Shown: positions 54,836-64,000, counted from the first letter of the stretch. The stretch: DNA of 64,000 nt from Rosistilla carotiformis (GCF_007753095.1 NZ_CP036348.1:4154001-4218000); one strand, 5' to 3'. Notes: a model not told the origin generated them from the sequence alone. Numbers and translations: made by a program.

Positions 54836-56542
54836 GTGGCAAAACAGATCGTGTTTGATGACGATGCGAGGCAACCGCTATTGGCGGGTGCCGCAAAATT
54901 GGCGCGTGCGGTTCGCAGTACGTTGGGCCCTCGTGGTCGCAACGCAGTGCTGGACAAAGGTTGGGGTTCGCCCAAGGTGACAAAGGACGGGGTAACCGTT
55001 GCTGAAGACATCGACCTGGACGACGCAAATGAAAACCTTGGTGCTCAATTGATCAAGGAAGCCGCCAGCAAAACTAACGATGTCGCTGGCGACGGCACCA
55101 CGACCGCCACCGTTTTGGCCGAAGCGATCTTCCGCGAAGGGCTGAAGATGGAAGCTTCCGGCGCCGATCCGATGGCACTCAGCCGTGGTATCGCCAAGGC
55201 TGTCGATATGGTTACCGCAGCGATTCAAAAGCTGTCGACACCGATCAGCGAAAAGAGCAAGGCGGAAATTCGTCAAGTCGCCACGATCGCCGGTAACAAC
55301 GATCCTGAGATCGGCCGCGTATTGGCTGACGCGTTCGCCAAAGTTGGCAAAGATGGCGTGATCACGGTCGAAGAAGGTCGATCCAACGAAACGACCGTCG
55401 ACGTTGTCGAAGGGATGCAGTTCGACCGCGGTTTCCTGTCGCCTCACTTCGTCACCAATCAAGACGATGTCTCCGTCGAATTGGAAAACTGTGCGGTTTT
55501 GATTTTCGAAGAGAAGATCAGCGGCAACAAGAAGATGATCCCGCTGCTCGAAGCGATCAGCAAGTCCAAGAAGCCATTGTTGATCATCGCCGAAGACGTC
55601 GAAGGCGAAGCGTTGGCGACTTTGGTTGTCAACAAGATGCGCGGCATCTTGAACGTCTGTGCCGTGAAGGCTCCAGGCTATGGCGATCGCCGCAAGGCAA
55701 TCCTTGGCGACATCGCCGTCCTGACCGGTGCACAACCGATCTTCAAGGATCTGGGCATCGATCTGGAAAACGTCAAGCTGGACGACCTGGGAACGGTCAA
55801 GAAGGTCAAGATCACCAGCGAAGACTGCACGATGGTTGGCGGTGGCGGAGCGAAGGACAAGATCGAAGCACGCGTCGCTCAAATCCGTAACGAAATCGCT
55901 CACACCGATAGCGATTACGATCGTGAAAAGCTGCAGGAACGCTTGGCCAAACTGGCCGGTGGCGTCGCTCAAATCAGCGTCGGCGCAGCAACCGAAACGG
56001 AAATGAAAGAACGCAAGGCGTTGATCGACGACGCGCGTGCGGCAACGCAAGCGGCATTGGAAGAAGGCATCGTCCCAGGTGGCGGCGTGGCCTTGATCCG
56101 CTGCGAAAAGCATCTTCTGAAGTTGGAAGAGTCGACCGAAGGGGACGAGAAACTGGGCGTTCGCATCATCCGCAACGTGCTGGACAAACCTCTGCGTGCG
56201 ATCGCTGAAAATGCCGGTCTCGAAGGGGGCGTGGTCGTCAATCGCGTCCGCAACCTGAAGGACAAGAACGAAGGCTACGATGCCAACAGCGACAAGTACG
56301 TCAACATGATCACCGCTGGGATCATCGATCCCGCCAAGGTCGTTCGCACCTCGCTGTCCAACGCAGCCAGCGTGGCATCGCTGTTGCTGACCACCGAATC
56401 GTTGATCACCGAAATTCCTGTTGAGGAAGAAGGTGGCGACGACCATCACCATGACCACGGAATGGGTGGCATGGGCGGAATGGGTGGCATGGGCGGCATG
56501 CCTGGAATGGGCGGCATGGGTGGCATGCCTGGCATGATGTAA
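54836..56542 (+). CDS. groEL: Chaperonin GroEL, copy 1 (His-rich/GGM tail)
   Basis: Protein of 568 residues starting at GTG 54836, AGGAGAG 8 bases upstream. All GroEL hallmarks are present: [36 protein letters not shown] (ATP site with Asp), [21 protein letters not shown], and [10 protein letters not shown]. It is slightly longer than usual (about 545) because the C-terminus has a histidine patch (DDHHHDHG) before an extended GGM tail (about 23 residues of MGGMGGM repeats). It makes the 14-mer ATP-driven folding chamber with GroES (56655-56951). The long leader and sigma-54-like site suggest stress-linked regulation. Equatorial residues are conserved, so it should be the housekeeping type. 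Confidence 0.97.
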   Translation: MAKQIVFDDDARQPLLAGAAKLARAVRSTLGPRGRNAVLDKGWGSPKVTKDGVTVAEDIDLDDANENLGAQLIKEAASKTNDVAGDGTTTATVLAEAIFREGLKMEASGADPMALSRGIAKAVDMVTAAIQKLSTPISEKSKAEIRQVATIAGNNDPEIGRVLADAFAKVGKDGVITVEEGRSNETTVDVVEGMQFDRGFLSPHFVTNQDDVSVELENCAVLIFEEKISGNKKMIPLLEAISKSKKPLLIIAEDVEGEALATLVVNKMRGILNVCAVKAPGYGDRRKAILGDIAVLTGAQPIFKDLGIDLENVKLDDLGTVKKVKITSEDCTMVGGGGAKDKIEARVAQIRNEIAHTDSDYDREKLQERLAKLAGGVAQISVGAATETEMKERKALIDDARAATQAALEEGIVPGGGVALIRCEKHLLKLEESTEGDEKLGVRIIRNVLDKPLRAIAENAGLEGGVVVNRVRNLKDKNEGYDANSDKYVNMITAGIIDPAKVVRTSLSNAASVASLLLTTESLITEIPVEEEGGDDHHHDHGMGGMGGMGGMGGMPGMGGMGGMPGMM

Positions 56543-56654
56543 TCCGGCAGATTGCTGCGTTCGGGGATCTGCCGGTGCAGAGCCCCCGGGCGTTTCGATT
56601 CAAATTCAAATACAAAATTCAATAAAAAACGTATCAGTTTAGGAAGCTACACAG

Positions 56655-56951
56655 ATGGCAAAGATCAATATCCGTCCTTTGGATGACCGTGTTGTTGTGC
56701 AACCCGCATCGGCGGAAGAAACCACCGCAGGCGGCATCGTTCTGCCCGACTCGGCTCAAGAAAAACCACAACGCGGCACTGTCGTTGCCGTAGGCCCTGG
56801 CAAATTGTTGGACAGCGGCAGCCGTGGCGAATTGTGCGTTGCTGTTGGCGACGTGGTGATCTACGGCCGTTACGGCGGCAGCGAAATCGAGATCGACGGC
56901 CAAGAGCTGAAGATTCTTCGCGAAAGCGACATCTTGGCAAAGGTTTGCTAG
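56655..56951 (+). CDS. groES: Co-chaperonin GroES
   Basis: Protein of 98 residues, usual length. MAKINIRPLDDRVVVQP, the mobile loop EETTAGGIVLPDSAQEKPQR (about 21-40) and VGDVVIYGRYGG are all typical. It is the lid of the GroEL chamber. Its place after groEL (113-bp gap) and before groEL2 is unusual: most bacteria have groES first. One GroES may serve both GroELs. AGGAAGC about 10 bases before the ATG is the ribosome site. No terminator between groEL and groES was seen. Confidence 0.97.
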   Translation: MAKINIRPLDDRVVVQPASAEETTAGGIVLPDSAQEKPQRGTVVAVGPGKLLDSGSRGELCVAVGDVVIYGRYGGSEIEIDGQELKILRESDILAKVC

Positions 56952-57000
56952 AACCGATCTCCAAGCCCGGCGTGGCGTGAGCCCGCCGGTTTGAATGCGA

Positions 57001-57055
57001 TCGCGGATGGTATATCCGCGACTCGGAAATCCTGGCAGGCAGCCGATGCCTGCCA
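57001..57055. promoter_or_regulatory. Two hairpins in the groEL2 leader
   Basis: TCGCGGAT (57001-57008) pairs with ATCCGCGA (57014-57021) and TGGCAGGCA (57033-57041) pairs with TGCCTGCCA (57047-57055); both stems are perfect with five-base loops. They lie between groES and groEL2, 46-100 bases before the GTG start. Neither has a T-run, so they are more likely mRNA processing/stability or regulatory structures than terminators. Confidence 0.5.
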
Positions 57056-57100
57056 CCCCATAAAACGCACATTCACCGCAACGCTTAAGGACACAGTACC

Positions 57101-58720
57101 GTGGCAAAGCAATTGCTTTTTGATGATCACGCCCGAGCACGCATGCTCGCAGGCGTTGAGAAATTGGCCCAAGCTGTCGCGATCACGATGGGGCCAACCG
57201 GTCGCAACGTAATCATCGACAAATCGTTTGGCGGGCCGACCGTTACCAAAGATGGTGTAACGGTTGCCAAAGAAGTCGATCTGGAAGATCGTTTTGAGAA
57301 CATGGGCAGCAAGCTGGTTGTCGAGGTCGCTCAAAAGACCAGCGACCTGGCTGGCGACGGCACCACGACGGCCACCGTGTTGGCCCACGCGATCTTCAAA
57401 GAAGGTCTTCGCAACATCGTTGCCGGCAGCAACCCAACGGCGATTCGTCGCGGTATCGATCGCGCTGTCGAAGCGGCTTCGGCCAAGCTGCACGAAATGG
57501 CCCGTCCGGTCAGCAGCAAGGATCAAGTCGCCAGCGTTGGCGCGATCAGTGCCAACAACGACAACGAAATCGGCGGCCTGTTGGCCGATGCGTTGGAGCG
57601 TGTTGGCAAAGACGGCGTGATCACGGTCGAAGAAGGCAAGACTCGCGAAACCGAAGTCTCCTACGTCGACGGAATGCAGTTCGACAAGGGCTTCGTTTCG
57701 CCTTACTTCATCACCGATCCAGGCTCGATGGAAGCCAGCTTGGAAAACGCGTTGGTGCTGTTGTACGAAAAGAAGATCAGCAACATCCGCGACTTGGTGC
57801 CAATCCTTGAAAAGTCGGCTCAAAGCGGTCAGCCATTGTTGATCATCGCCGAAGACGTCGACGCCGAAGCGTTGACCTTGTTGGTTGTCAACAAGCTGCG
57901 TGGCACTTTGAACGTCTGTGCCGTCAAGGCTCCAGGCTTCGGCGATCGCCGCAAGGCCATGTTGGGCGACATCGCGGTTCTGACCGGCGGTACGTTGATC
58001 AGCGAAGACTTGGGCATTCAGCTTGAAAATGTCACGCTGGAACAACTCGGCCGCGCGAAGAAGGTCAGCGTCGACAAGAACTCGACAACGATCGTGGAAG
58101 GTGGCGGCAAGCGTGCCGACATCGACAAACGCGTTTCGCAGATCCGTGCTCAGATCGAACAGACCGACAGCGAATACGACAAAGAGAAGTTCCAAGAGCG
58201 CTTGGCCAAGTTGGCCGGTGGCGTGGCGATTGTCAGCGTTGGTGCCGAAACCGAAGCGGACATGAAGCAAAAGAAGGCCCGTGTCGAAGACGCGTTGCAC
58301 GCAACCCGTGCTGCCGTCGAAGAAGGCATCTTGCCAGGCGGCGGTGTGGCGTTGGTACGCTGCAAGCAAGCGGTCGAAGATTGCAAGAAGGGTGCGAAAG
58401 CCGATGAAAAGATCGGTGTCGATATCGTCTTGCGTGCTCTGGACGCTCCAATGCGTCAGATCGCCGACAATGGCGGGATCGACGGTAGCGTCGTTGTCGA
58501 CAACGTCGAACAACTGAAAGAGAACCACGGCTACAACGCTTACACCGGTGAATATGGCGACATGTTCGCTTACGGTGTGATCGATCCCGTCAAGGTGACT
58601 CGCACGGCGCTTGCCAACGCAGCGAGCATCGCTGGCTTGTTGTTGACGACCGAAGCCTTGGTTACCAACTTCGATCAAGAAGACAAGGACAAGCGTGCGG
58701 TTGAAGGCGTCATCGCGTAA
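57101..58720 (+). CDS. groEL: Chaperonin GroEL, copy 2 (no GGM tail)
   Basis: Protein of 539 residues from GTG 57101 (AAGGA upstream). The ATP-binding and hinge motifs are complete: [73 protein letters not shown]. The C-terminus ends [17 protein letters not shown], with no GGM tail or histidines, unlike copy 1. Sequence differs throughout from copy 1, so this is an old paralogue, not a recent duplication; likely substrate or assembly specialisation. Tail-less GroEL copies may have reduced cavity confinement. The gene follows groES by 149 bp with two hairpins between, and a terminator follows at 58752. Confidence 0.96.
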   Translation: MAKQLLFDDHARARMLAGVEKLAQAVAITMGPTGRNVIIDKSFGGPTVTKDGVTVAKEVDLEDRFENMGSKLVVEVAQKTSDLAGDGTTTATVLAHAIFKEGLRNIVAGSNPTAIRRGIDRAVEAASAKLHEMARPVSSKDQVASVGAISANNDNEIGGLLADALERVGKDGVITVEEGKTRETEVSYVDGMQFDKGFVSPYFITDPGSMEASLENALVLLYEKKISNIRDLVPILEKSAQSGQPLLIIAEDVDAEALTLLVVNKLRGTLNVCAVKAPGFGDRRKAMLGDIAVLTGGTLISEDLGIQLENVTLEQLGRAKKVSVDKNSTTIVEGGGKRADIDKRVSQIRAQIEQTDSEYDKEKFQERLAKLAGGVAIVSVGAETEADMKQKKARVEDALHATRAAVEEGILPGGGVALVRCKQAVEDCKKGAKADEKIGVDIVLRALDAPMRQIADNGGIDGSVVVDNVEQLKENHGYNAYTGEYGDMFAYGVIDPVKVTRTALANAASIAGLLLTTEALVTNFDQEDKDKRAVEGVIA

Positions 58721-58751
58721 CGCGTGACGACTTAACCCTATTTACGACAGC

Positions 58752-58793
58752 ACAGGGCCACTTCCGCGTTCATTCGGCAGTGGCCCTGTTTAT
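58752..58793 (+). terminator. Rho-independent terminator between groEL2 and dnaJ
   Basis: ACAGGGCCACT (58752-58762) pairs perfectly with AGTGGCCCTGT (58779-58789), an 11-bp stem with a 16-base loop and a short T-rich end (TTTATT). It separates the chaperonin transcript from dnaJ, at least partly, since the T-run is interrupted. Confidence 0.75.
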
Positions 58794-58819
58794 TGCAGCA
58801 TCGACGACGGATTCATCGG

Positions 58820-59959
58820 ATGGCCGAAAAACGCGACTATTACGAATTGCTTGGTGTCAGCAAAGACGCCGGCAAACCCGAAATCGACAAGGCATACCGT
58901 CGGTTGGCAATCAAGTACCATCCTGATTCCAACCGCAATGACGAAAACGCCGTCGAACAGTTCAAAGAGATCAGCGAAGCCTACGAGGTTTTGAACGATC
59001 CTGACAAACGCGCCCGCTACGACCAATACGGCCACGCCGGCCTTGGCGGCGGTGCCCCTCAATTCAACGACGTCGAAGACATCTTCGAAGCCTTCGGCGA
59101 CATGTTCGGCGGGTCGGTCTTTGGCGACATGTTCGGTGGCGGACGCGGGGGGCGACGCAAACGCGTCCGACGCGGTGGCGATGTCCGATGCGACGTCACG
59201 CTGACGTTGGAAGAAGCGGCCAGCGGTGTTCGCAAAGAGGTCAAGTTCCGCCGCCGCGTAGCCTGCACCGGTTGCGATGGGTCGGGCGCCGCCAAGGGAA
59301 GCGAACCGCAACCCTGCGTCGCGTGCGGTGGCGTGGGACAAGTCATTCAATCGGCAGGCATCTTGCGGGTCCAGACATCGTGTCCCCATTGCGGCGGCGC
59401 AGGTAAAGTCATCCGCGATCCTTGCCAAACATGCCGCGGTCAGGGACTGGAAGAACGGCGCGTCAGCTTGGATGTCGATATCCCGGGCGGCGTCGACGAT
59501 GGCATGCGGGTTCGAATCACCGGCGAAGGGGAAGCGAGTCCCGACGGCGGACCACCGGGCGACGCGTATTGCTTCGTCAAAGTCATCGAACATGCATTGT
59601 TCCAACGCGACGGCGCGAATCTGATTTTGCAGTTGCCGATCGGTTATTCCCAAGCGGTCTTGGGTGCCGAATTGGACGTGCCGACCCTGGACGGTCGCGA
59701 ATCGCTAACGATTCAGAAGGGGACTCGCAGCGGCGAGGTCTATCGCCTGCGTGGCCGCGGAATGCCCGACCCTCGCGGCGGACGACGCGGCGACCTGTTG
59801 GTGCAAACGTTTATCGAAGTCCCGAAGAAGGTGAACGAGAAGCAGGAAAAATTGCTTCGTCAGTTGGCCGAACTGGACGAAGAGCACGTGATGCCCGAAC
59901 GAAAGTCATTTTTGGAGAAGATCAAGACGTTTTTTGAACCCGAGGAATCGGACGCCTAA
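58820..59959 (+). CDS. dnaJ: Chaperone DnaJ (Hsp40)
   Basis: Protein of 379 residues from ATG 58820. J domain about 5-70 with HPD at 34-36 (IKYHPDSN), Gly/Phe-rich linker (GFGGG-like FGDMFGGSVFGDMFGGGRGGRR, about 92-120), then the zinc domain with four CxxCxGxG-type motifs: CTGCDGSG, CVACGGVG, CPHCGGAG and CQTCRGQG. The C-terminal substrate-binding domains follow (DVDIPGGVDDGMRVRITGEG). It stimulates DnaK ATPase and delivers unfolded clients. dnaK itself is not in the window; grpE follows 128 bp downstream. The Asp/Arg-rich (RRKRVRRGG) linker is typical of planctomycete DnaJ. Confidence 0.96.
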   Translation: MAEKRDYYELLGVSKDAGKPEIDKAYRRLAIKYHPDSNRNDENAVEQFKEISEAYEVLNDPDKRARYDQYGHAGLGGGAPQFNDVEDIFEAFGDMFGGSVFGDMFGGGRGGRRKRVRRGGDVRCDVTLTLEEAASGVRKEVKFRRRVACTGCDGSGAAKGSEPQPCVACGGVGQVIQSAGILRVQTSCPHCGGAGKVIRDPCQTCRGQGLEERRVSLDVDIPGGVDDGMRVRITGEGEASPDGGPPGDAYCFVKVIEHALFQRDGANLILQLPIGYSQAVLGAELDVPTLDGRESLTIQKGTRSGEVYRLRGRGMPDPRGGRRGDLLVQTFIEVPKKVNEKQEKLLRQLAELDEEHVMPERKSFLEKIKTFFEPEESDA

Positions 59960-60087
59960 CAGAAAGTTGCCGGGCCAGGTTTCGCGCCAGCGCGCGTCCT
60001 GATTCGGCCGTTGGAAGCTGCGGATTGGTTTTACGGTGCCTTGGCCATGGGGCACGCCATCCCTTAAATAGGAAAGAATCTCTAATT

Positions 60088-60666
60088 ATGAATAATCAAG
60101 AATCAAACAACCCTGAAGACACCTCGGCCGATGAAGCCGGCTTCGACGCAACTTCCGAAGCCAATCTGAACGACGAAGCTTTCGACGCGGTAGCCGGCGA
60201 GATCGGCGGCAGCAGCGAAGGCCCTTCTTTGGAAATGCAATTGGCCGAAGCCAACGGTCAAATCCTGAAACTGCATGCGGAACTGGAAAACGTGCGCAAA
60301 CGGATCCGTCGCGAAGCGGACGAACAGATTCGCTATGCGTCGCTGCCGCTGATCCATGGACTGTTGGAAGTCTTCGACAACCTGCGTCGTGCCCTGGAAG
60401 CTGCCGAAACGTCGCAATCGACGAGCGGACTTGTCGAAGGCGTCCAAATGGTCGCCAAGCAGTTCGAAGACACCTTGGGCAAGTTCCACTGCAAACCAAT
60501 TCCCGCCAAGGGAGAGACCTTTGATCCACACGTCCACGAAGCGATCTCGCAAATGCCCAGCGATGAATTTGCTGCCGGCACGGTGATGATTGAAGCCACC
60601 CAAGGCTTCCAATTGCACGATCGCGTGGTTCGCCCCAGCCAAGTGGTCGTCAGTACCGGGAACTAA
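60088..60666 (+). CDS. grpE: Nucleotide exchange factor GrpE
   Basis: Protein of 192 residues from ATG 60088 (AGGAAAG about 12 bases upstream). An acidic N-terminus (about 1-45) leads to the long dimerising helix (AEANGQILKLHAELENVRKR) and the conserved YASLPLIHGLLEVFDNLRRALEAAE segment, then the beta domain with KGETFDPHVHEAISQMPSDEFAAGTVMIEATQGFQLHDRVVRPSQVVVS. It exchanges ADP for ATP on DnaK. It lies downstream of dnaJ, an order (dnaJ-grpE without dnaK) suggesting that dnaK is encoded elsewhere. Confidence 0.96.
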   Translation: MNNQESNNPEDTSADEAGFDATSEANLNDEAFDAVAGEIGGSSEGPSLEMQLAEANGQILKLHAELENVRKRIRREADEQIRYASLPLIHGLLEVFDNLRRALEAAETSQSTSGLVEGVQMVAKQFEDTLGKFHCKPIPAKGETFDPHVHEAISQMPSDEFAAGTVMIEATQGFQLHDRVVRPSQVVVSTGN

Positions 60667-60785
60667 CGTGCCGTGGAGGCACGGTGTCCACAATCCATAA
60701 ACTTGCCCCTCTCTGAAGCGCCAGGCAAAACCTGTTGTTGTGCTTCATGATTTTTTAATGTTGAACCATTTCCAGGAACCAATGG

Positions 60786-61091
60786 ATGCCAACCTACGAT
60801 TACGAGTGCGATGCGTGTGGTCACGAGTTTGAGCATTTTCAAGGGATCAATGATCCACATTTGAAGAAGTGCCCCGAATGTAAGAAGTCGAAGTTGCGAC
60901 GCTTGTTCGGCACCGGGGCAGCCGTTGTTTTTAAAGGTTCGGGTTTCTATCAAACCGATTACCGAAGCGAATCCTACAAGAAGGGAGCCGCAGCGGACAA
61001 AAAGAGCAGCAAGCCGAAGTCGGAAAGTAAATCCGCCGACAAGGCACCCGCTGCCAAATCGGAATCGAAACCCAAGAAAGCTGCGGACTAG
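60786..61091 (+). CDS. FmdB-type zinc-ribbon protein
   Basis: Protein of 101 residues. The N-terminal putative zinc ribbon MPTYDYECDACGHEFEHFQG then KKCPECKKSKLRRLFGTGA has two CxxC pairs (Cys8/11 and Cys29/32), the FmdB/CxxC_CxxC_SSSS family. The C-terminus (about 63-101) is Lys/Ser/Ala-rich and disordered. Often found next to grpE/dnaJ or groES in planctomycetes and other bacteria; a role in proteostasis or regulation is inferred from this neighbourhood. AGGAAC just upstream supports ATG 60786; it follows grpE by 119 bp. Confidence 0.9.
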   Translation: MPTYDYECDACGHEFEHFQGINDPHLKKCPECKKSKLRRLFGTGAAVVFKGSGFYQTDYRSESYKKGAAADKKSSKPKSESKSADKAPAAKSESKPKKAAD

Positions 61092-61153
61092 CGGAAGCTT
61101 CCGCTTAACGCTCGATCTATTTAACGCATGCGTAATTTGAGCCCACGAGGTCG

Positions 61154-62200
61154 ATGATGATTGCGGCAATCTATCGCGACTTCAAGGGTTCCATCGCGAT
61201 CGAGAACGTGCCCGATCCGACTCCGACCAAGCAGGGCGTTGTGATCCGAGTGGAAGCCACCGGATTGTGCCGCAGCGATTGGCACGGTTGGATGGGGCAC
61301 GATCCCGACATCCGCTTGCCGCATGTTCCGGGGCACGAATTGGCGGGAGTGATCGAAGCGGTTGGTAGCGAGGTCGCTTCCTGGCGGACCGGCCAATGCG
61401 TGACCCTTCCCTTCGTCTGCGGTTGCGGCCGCTGCCGGCAATGTGCCGCCGGTCAGCAACAGGTTTGCGACCATCAGTTCCAACCGGGGTTCACGCACTG
61501 GGGCAGCTTTGCCCAGTACGTTGCGATCGATTACGCCGACGCCAATCTTGTCGAATTGCCCGATGCGATCGCCTGCACCACCGCCGCAAGCCTGGGTTGT
61601 CGGTTCGCTACCGCGTTTCGAGCGATCGTCGACCAAGGCCAGGTTCGGGCCGGACAATGGGTCGCCGTCCATGGGTCCGGGGGAGTGGGACTCTCAGCGA
61701 TCATGATCGCGGGCGCTTTGGGAGCCAACGTGATCGCGATCGATATCGATGATCGAAAGCTGGATTTTGCGCGGACCGTCGGCGCTGTAGCAACAATCAA
61801 CGCGCAAACCGTCGACGACGTGGTCGCTGAAATTCAAGCGATCACCGGTGGCGGAGCCGATCTGTCGCTCGACGCCTTGGGCAGCCCGACCACCTGCTTC
61901 CAATCGGTCGCCTGCCTGCGAAAGCGAGGCAAACACGTGCAGGTCGGATTGATGTTGGCCGACCACCAACATCCCCCGGTACCGATGGACAAAGTCATCG
62001 CCGGAGAATTGGAAATTTTGGGCAGCCATGGGATGCAAGCGCATCGCTATCCAGCGATGCTCGCCATGATCGCGGCAGGAAAACTGCAACCGGAAAAGCT
62101 TGTCGGGTCGACGATTCCATTGTCCGAAGCCGTTACGGCACTTCCCGCAATGGATCGCTATCAAGGAACCGGCGTTACGATCATCGATCGCTTCGAATAG
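61154..62200 (+). CDS. Zinc-dependent alcohol dehydrogenase family protein
   Basis: Protein of 348 residues. Catalytic zinc ligands Cys39 (GLCRSDWH) and His61-Glu62 (PGHELAG); structural zinc Cys91, Cys94, Cys97 and Cys105 in [17 protein letters not shown]. The Rossmann fold binding NAD(P) is [11 protein letters not shown] near 174-184 with a following Asp in [10 protein letters not shown]. This is an MDR-type zinc dehydrogenase; the substrate is probably an alcohol or aldehyde but cannot be told. Monocistronic with respect to the cluster upstream; the terminal gene before the TetR-type operators. Confidence 0.92.
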   Translation: MMIAAIYRDFKGSIAIENVPDPTPTKQGVVIRVEATGLCRSDWHGWMGHDPDIRLPHVPGHELAGVIEAVGSEVASWRTGQCVTLPFVCGCGRCRQCAAGQQQVCDHQFQPGFTHWGSFAQYVAIDYADANLVELPDAIACTTAASLGCRFATAFRAIVDQGQVRAGQWVAVHGSGGVGLSAIMIAGALGANVIAIDIDDRKLDFARTVGAVATINAQTVDDVVAEIQAITGGGADLSLDALGSPTTCFQSVACLRKRGKHVQVGLMLADHQHPPVPMDKVIAGELEILGSHGMQAHRYPAMLAMIAAGKLQPEKLVGSTIPLSEAVTALPAMDRYQGTGVTIIDRFE

Positions 62201-62386
62201 CTTTGCCTGCCAGCGCCGCCAAACCTTTTCTGCTCCGATCGCTCCAAAGCGTACCGCTACAAACCGGCACTTCCAGACTGCGTCTAGAACCAAAGTGTCC
62301 GGCCCAACGCCATTCTTTAGGGAACTCTTCCTCGGCATGCCCTTTGCGGTGTTCCACGTTGCCAGTGGCCCTTCCCACGGCTCAAA

Positions 62387-62408
62387 GTCTTGACCGTTCG
62401 GTCCAGAC
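62387..62408. promoter_or_regulatory. TetR-type operator, site 1, overlapping a putative promoter
   Basis: GTCTTGACCG (62387-62396), then TT, then CGGTCCAGAC (62399-62408): a palindrome with 9 of 10 paired half-site positions. TTGACC (62390-62395) could be a -35 with TAGAGT 17 bases downstream as a weak -10, so binding would block RNA polymerase. It is about 135 bp upstream of the CMD/SDR genes. Half-site resembles site 2 at 62506. Confidence 0.6.
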
Positions 62409-62505
62409 CCAATAGAGTGCATTGGTAGCGCAAGACGCGTTTGCCCCGACGGTGACGCGTCGTAGCGGGAGGAGACCACTCGGGATCCTCGTTTTTTTAA
62501 GGCCG

Positions 62506-62527
62506 GTTTAGACCGACCAGTCCAAAC
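62506..62527. promoter_or_regulatory. TetR-type operator, site 2
   Basis: GTTTAGACCG (62506-62515), AC, CAGTCCAAAC (62518-62527): 8 of 10 half-site positions are symmetric. It shares the half-site consensus GTYTNGACCG with site 1, and lies 15 bases before the start of the CMD gene, near or in its ribosome site. No TetR gene is in the window; it may lie past the right edge. Confidence 0.58.
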
Positions 62528-62542
62528 TATGGAGCCAGGAAA

Positions 62543-63112
62543 ATGACCGACTTCAACGTCCACACGATCCAGTCCGCTCCCGACGCGAGCAGGCCACAAC
62601 TAGAACAGAGTCAGAAGGCGTATGGATATGTGCCCAATCTCCACGGCGTGATGGCTGAGTCACCCGCGTTGTTGGAAGCTTATCGAACAGTCGCCACGAT
62701 CTTCGACACGAAAACGGAGCTTAGCGCGACCGAACGGCAAATCATCGCGATGACCAACAACCGGCTGAATGGATGCACCTACTGCATGGCCGCGCACACT
62801 TCGATCATGCAAGCGGCAAACGTTTCCGAAGATGTGATCACCGCGCTTCGTGACGGCACGTCGATTGCAGACCCGAAGCTGGAAGCCCTGCGCGTCTTTG
62901 CGGAGCAGGTAAACACCAAGCGTGGTTGGGTGGCGGAGGATGATATCGAAGCGTTACTAGCCGCTGGATACACCAAGCAGACCGTTTTCGAAGTGATCGT
63001 CGGGACGGCGTACAAGGTGTTGTCGAACTACACCAACCACATCGGGCAAACCCCGTTGGATGAAGGTTTCGCCAAAAACGAATGGAACGCAGAACCCCAG
63101 CGGGCCAATTGA
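62543..63112 (+). CDS. Carboxymuconolactone decarboxylase / AhpD-like protein
   Basis: Protein of 189 residues; GGAGCCAGGAAA upstream. The redox-active motif is CTYCMAAH at 78-85 (Cys78, Cys81, His85), in the AhpD-type all-helical fold, with a preceding RQIIAMTNNRLNG segment. Peroxidase-type activity or lactone ring opening is possible; annotation is generic. It is the first gene after the two TetR-type operators and probably forms an operon with the SDR gene 290 bp downstream, although the gap contains a small hairpin (GCAAGCG/CGCTTGC near 63193-63215) and a GCCCGGCA/TGCCGGG-type hairpin. Confidence 0.9.
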   Translation: MTDFNVHTIQSAPDASRPQLEQSQKAYGYVPNLHGVMAESPALLEAYRTVATIFDTKTELSATERQIIAMTNNRLNGCTYCMAAHTSIMQAANVSEDVITALRDGTSIADPKLEALRVFAEQVNTKRGWVAEDDIEALLAAGYTKQTVFEVIVGTAYKVLSNYTNHIGQTPLDEGFAKNEWNAEPQRAN

Positions 63113-63402
63113 AGACGAGCCGCATCCGTAATCGTTCAACCTCGTTTGCGACGACCAAATTCAACCGCCCGGCAACGCCGGGAGGGTTAAAAAGCAAGCG
63201 TTTAGCGACGCTTGCCTGGGAGTGACAGAATCAGGTAGCCCGCGCAACCGAAGCGGCGCTGACACGCCTCTCCAAATGACACTTCGCAAGTGTGATCCTC
63301 TTCAAACGGACGTTGGAAGAGAGTCAAACGTATTCCAATAGTCAACGTCCTCGATCGAGCGCCAATCGATCCAACGACATCCTTTCAACGGAGCGAAAAC
63401 AG

Positions 63403-64000
63403 ATGACATTTGACGTGAAGAACAAGACGGTACTGGTTACCGGTGCCAACCGTGGGATTGGCAAAGCGATTCTAGAAGAAGCGTTGCAGCGAGGAGCGGC
63501 CAAAGTTTATGCGGCGGTCCGAAATGTTGATTCCGCCGCACCATTGGTCGATGCGCACGGAGACAAAGTCGTGCCGATTCGGATCGACTTAGATGATCCC
63601 GCATCGATCACAGCGGCCTCAGAAACGGCAACCGACGTCGACGTTGTCGTCAACAACGCGGGCGTCCTGAAAACCGCTTCGGCCATCGCTGGCGATGCAA
63701 TCGAATCGTTGCAGTTCGAAATGAACGCCAACGTCTACGGATTGATGCGTGTCGCACAAGCGTTCGCTCCCGTATTGAAAGCCAATGGCGGCGGAGCGCT
63801 CGTCCAGCTGAACAGCGTCGCATCGGTGAAGACCTTTCCCAACTTTGCAACTTACTGCGCGTCGAAGGCGGCCAGCTATTCGATCACCCAAGGGCTACGT
63901 GAAACCTTGCGGGAACAAGGCACCCAGGTCGTCAGCGTTCATCCGGGCCCTATCGATACCGATATGGGAACCGCCGCGGGATTTGAAGAGACAGCCTCCC
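63403..64000 (+). CDS. SDR family oxidoreductase (partial, runs off the window)
   Basis: The 199 codons in the window start at ATG 63403 (GGAG about 10 bases upstream) and have no stop before the edge. Classical SDR motifs: TGANRGIG (13-20, NAD(P) binding), NNAG (84-87), catalytic Ser138 and Tyr151-x3-Lys155 (YCASK). The protein shows [20 protein letters not shown] and a PGPIDTDMG loop typical of classical SDRs. Substrate unknown. Probably cotranscribed with the CMD/AhpD-like gene and controlled by the TetR-type operators upstream. Confidence 0.9.
   Translation, partial: MTFDVKNKTVLVTGANRGIGKAILEEALQRGAAKVYAAVRNVDSAAPLVDAHGDKVVPIRIDLDDPASITAASETATDVDVVVNNAGVLKTASAIAGDAIESLQFEMNANVYGLMRVAQAFAPVLKANGGGALVQLNSVASVKTFPNFATYCASKAASYSITQGLRETLREQGTQVVSVHPGPIDTDMGTAAGFEETAS

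Noticed and set aside
54878-56458. 526-codon antisense frame over groEL
   Set aside because: Mirror of groEL codon bias; no independent start signal or domain. The same holds for the 576-codon antisense frame over groEL2 (56948-58678).

Overview
This 64 kb window is a chromosomal segment of a planctomycete, most likely family Pirellulaceae (Rhodopirellula/Rosistilla-like). The evidence is lineage-typical gene families: three DUF1559 prepilin-like proteins, a BBP7-type outer-membrane protein, PSCyt1/DUF1549/DUF1553 plus DUF1501 gene pairs, a giant dockerin-bearing exported subtilase with an LEDRRLL-type N-terminal signal, and a membrane Ser/Thr kinase fused to WD40 repeats. No rRNA, tRNA or CRISPR array was recognised by eye.

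Layout. 1-6.2 kb: the end of a TPR-like gene, then three DUF1559 genes, each accompanied by a tiny lipoprotein and, in most cases, a strong Rho-independent terminator. 6.4-16.3 kb: a repeat patch, a frameshifted BBP7 gene and a 2,611-residue secreted S8 protease. 17-22.4 kb: diguanylate cyclase, AAA ATPase, PhoD-like phosphatase and a YebC/PmpR-type regulator, with two decayed DUF1501 3' ends. 22.4-27.2 kb: an accessory region. It holds two copies of a 61-bp palindromic element bracketing a two-gene cassette (DUF5343 protein plus PD-(D/E)XK nuclease), a complete IS4-type insertion sequence that landed inside the second palindrome (9-bp target duplication), and an inverted, truncated copy of the same IS with solo IS ends.

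27.5-43.4 kb: kinase-WD40, DUF1501/DUF1553 operon, acyltransferase, an unrecognised Tat-exported protein, an orphan multidomain acyltransferase-dehydratase-phosphopantetheinyltransferase-like protein, and an SMP-30 family lactonase. 43.6-45.8 kb: a dense REP-like palindrome cluster around a REP-associated tyrosine transposase. 45.8-54.1 kb: a di-heme cytochrome-type protein, an HD hydrolase plus SNF2/SWIM helicase pair, and a Maf plus DUF3467 pair.

54.6-61.1 kb is a protein-folding cluster: groEL, groES, a second groEL lacking the GGM tail, dnaJ, grpE and a FmdB-type zinc-ribbon gene, preceded by a consensus sigma-54 (-24/-12) site. The last 3 kb carries an alcohol dehydrogenase and a CMD/AhpD-like plus SDR gene pair behind two related TetR-type palindromes; the SDR gene runs off the right edge.

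The best candidates for something new are the DUF5343/nuclease cassette with its palindromic brackets, the RAYT/REP cluster, the sigma-54-driven chaperonin cluster with two dissimilar GroELs, and the orphan PKS-like protein whose fused phosphopantetheinyltransferase domain has lost its metal ligands.
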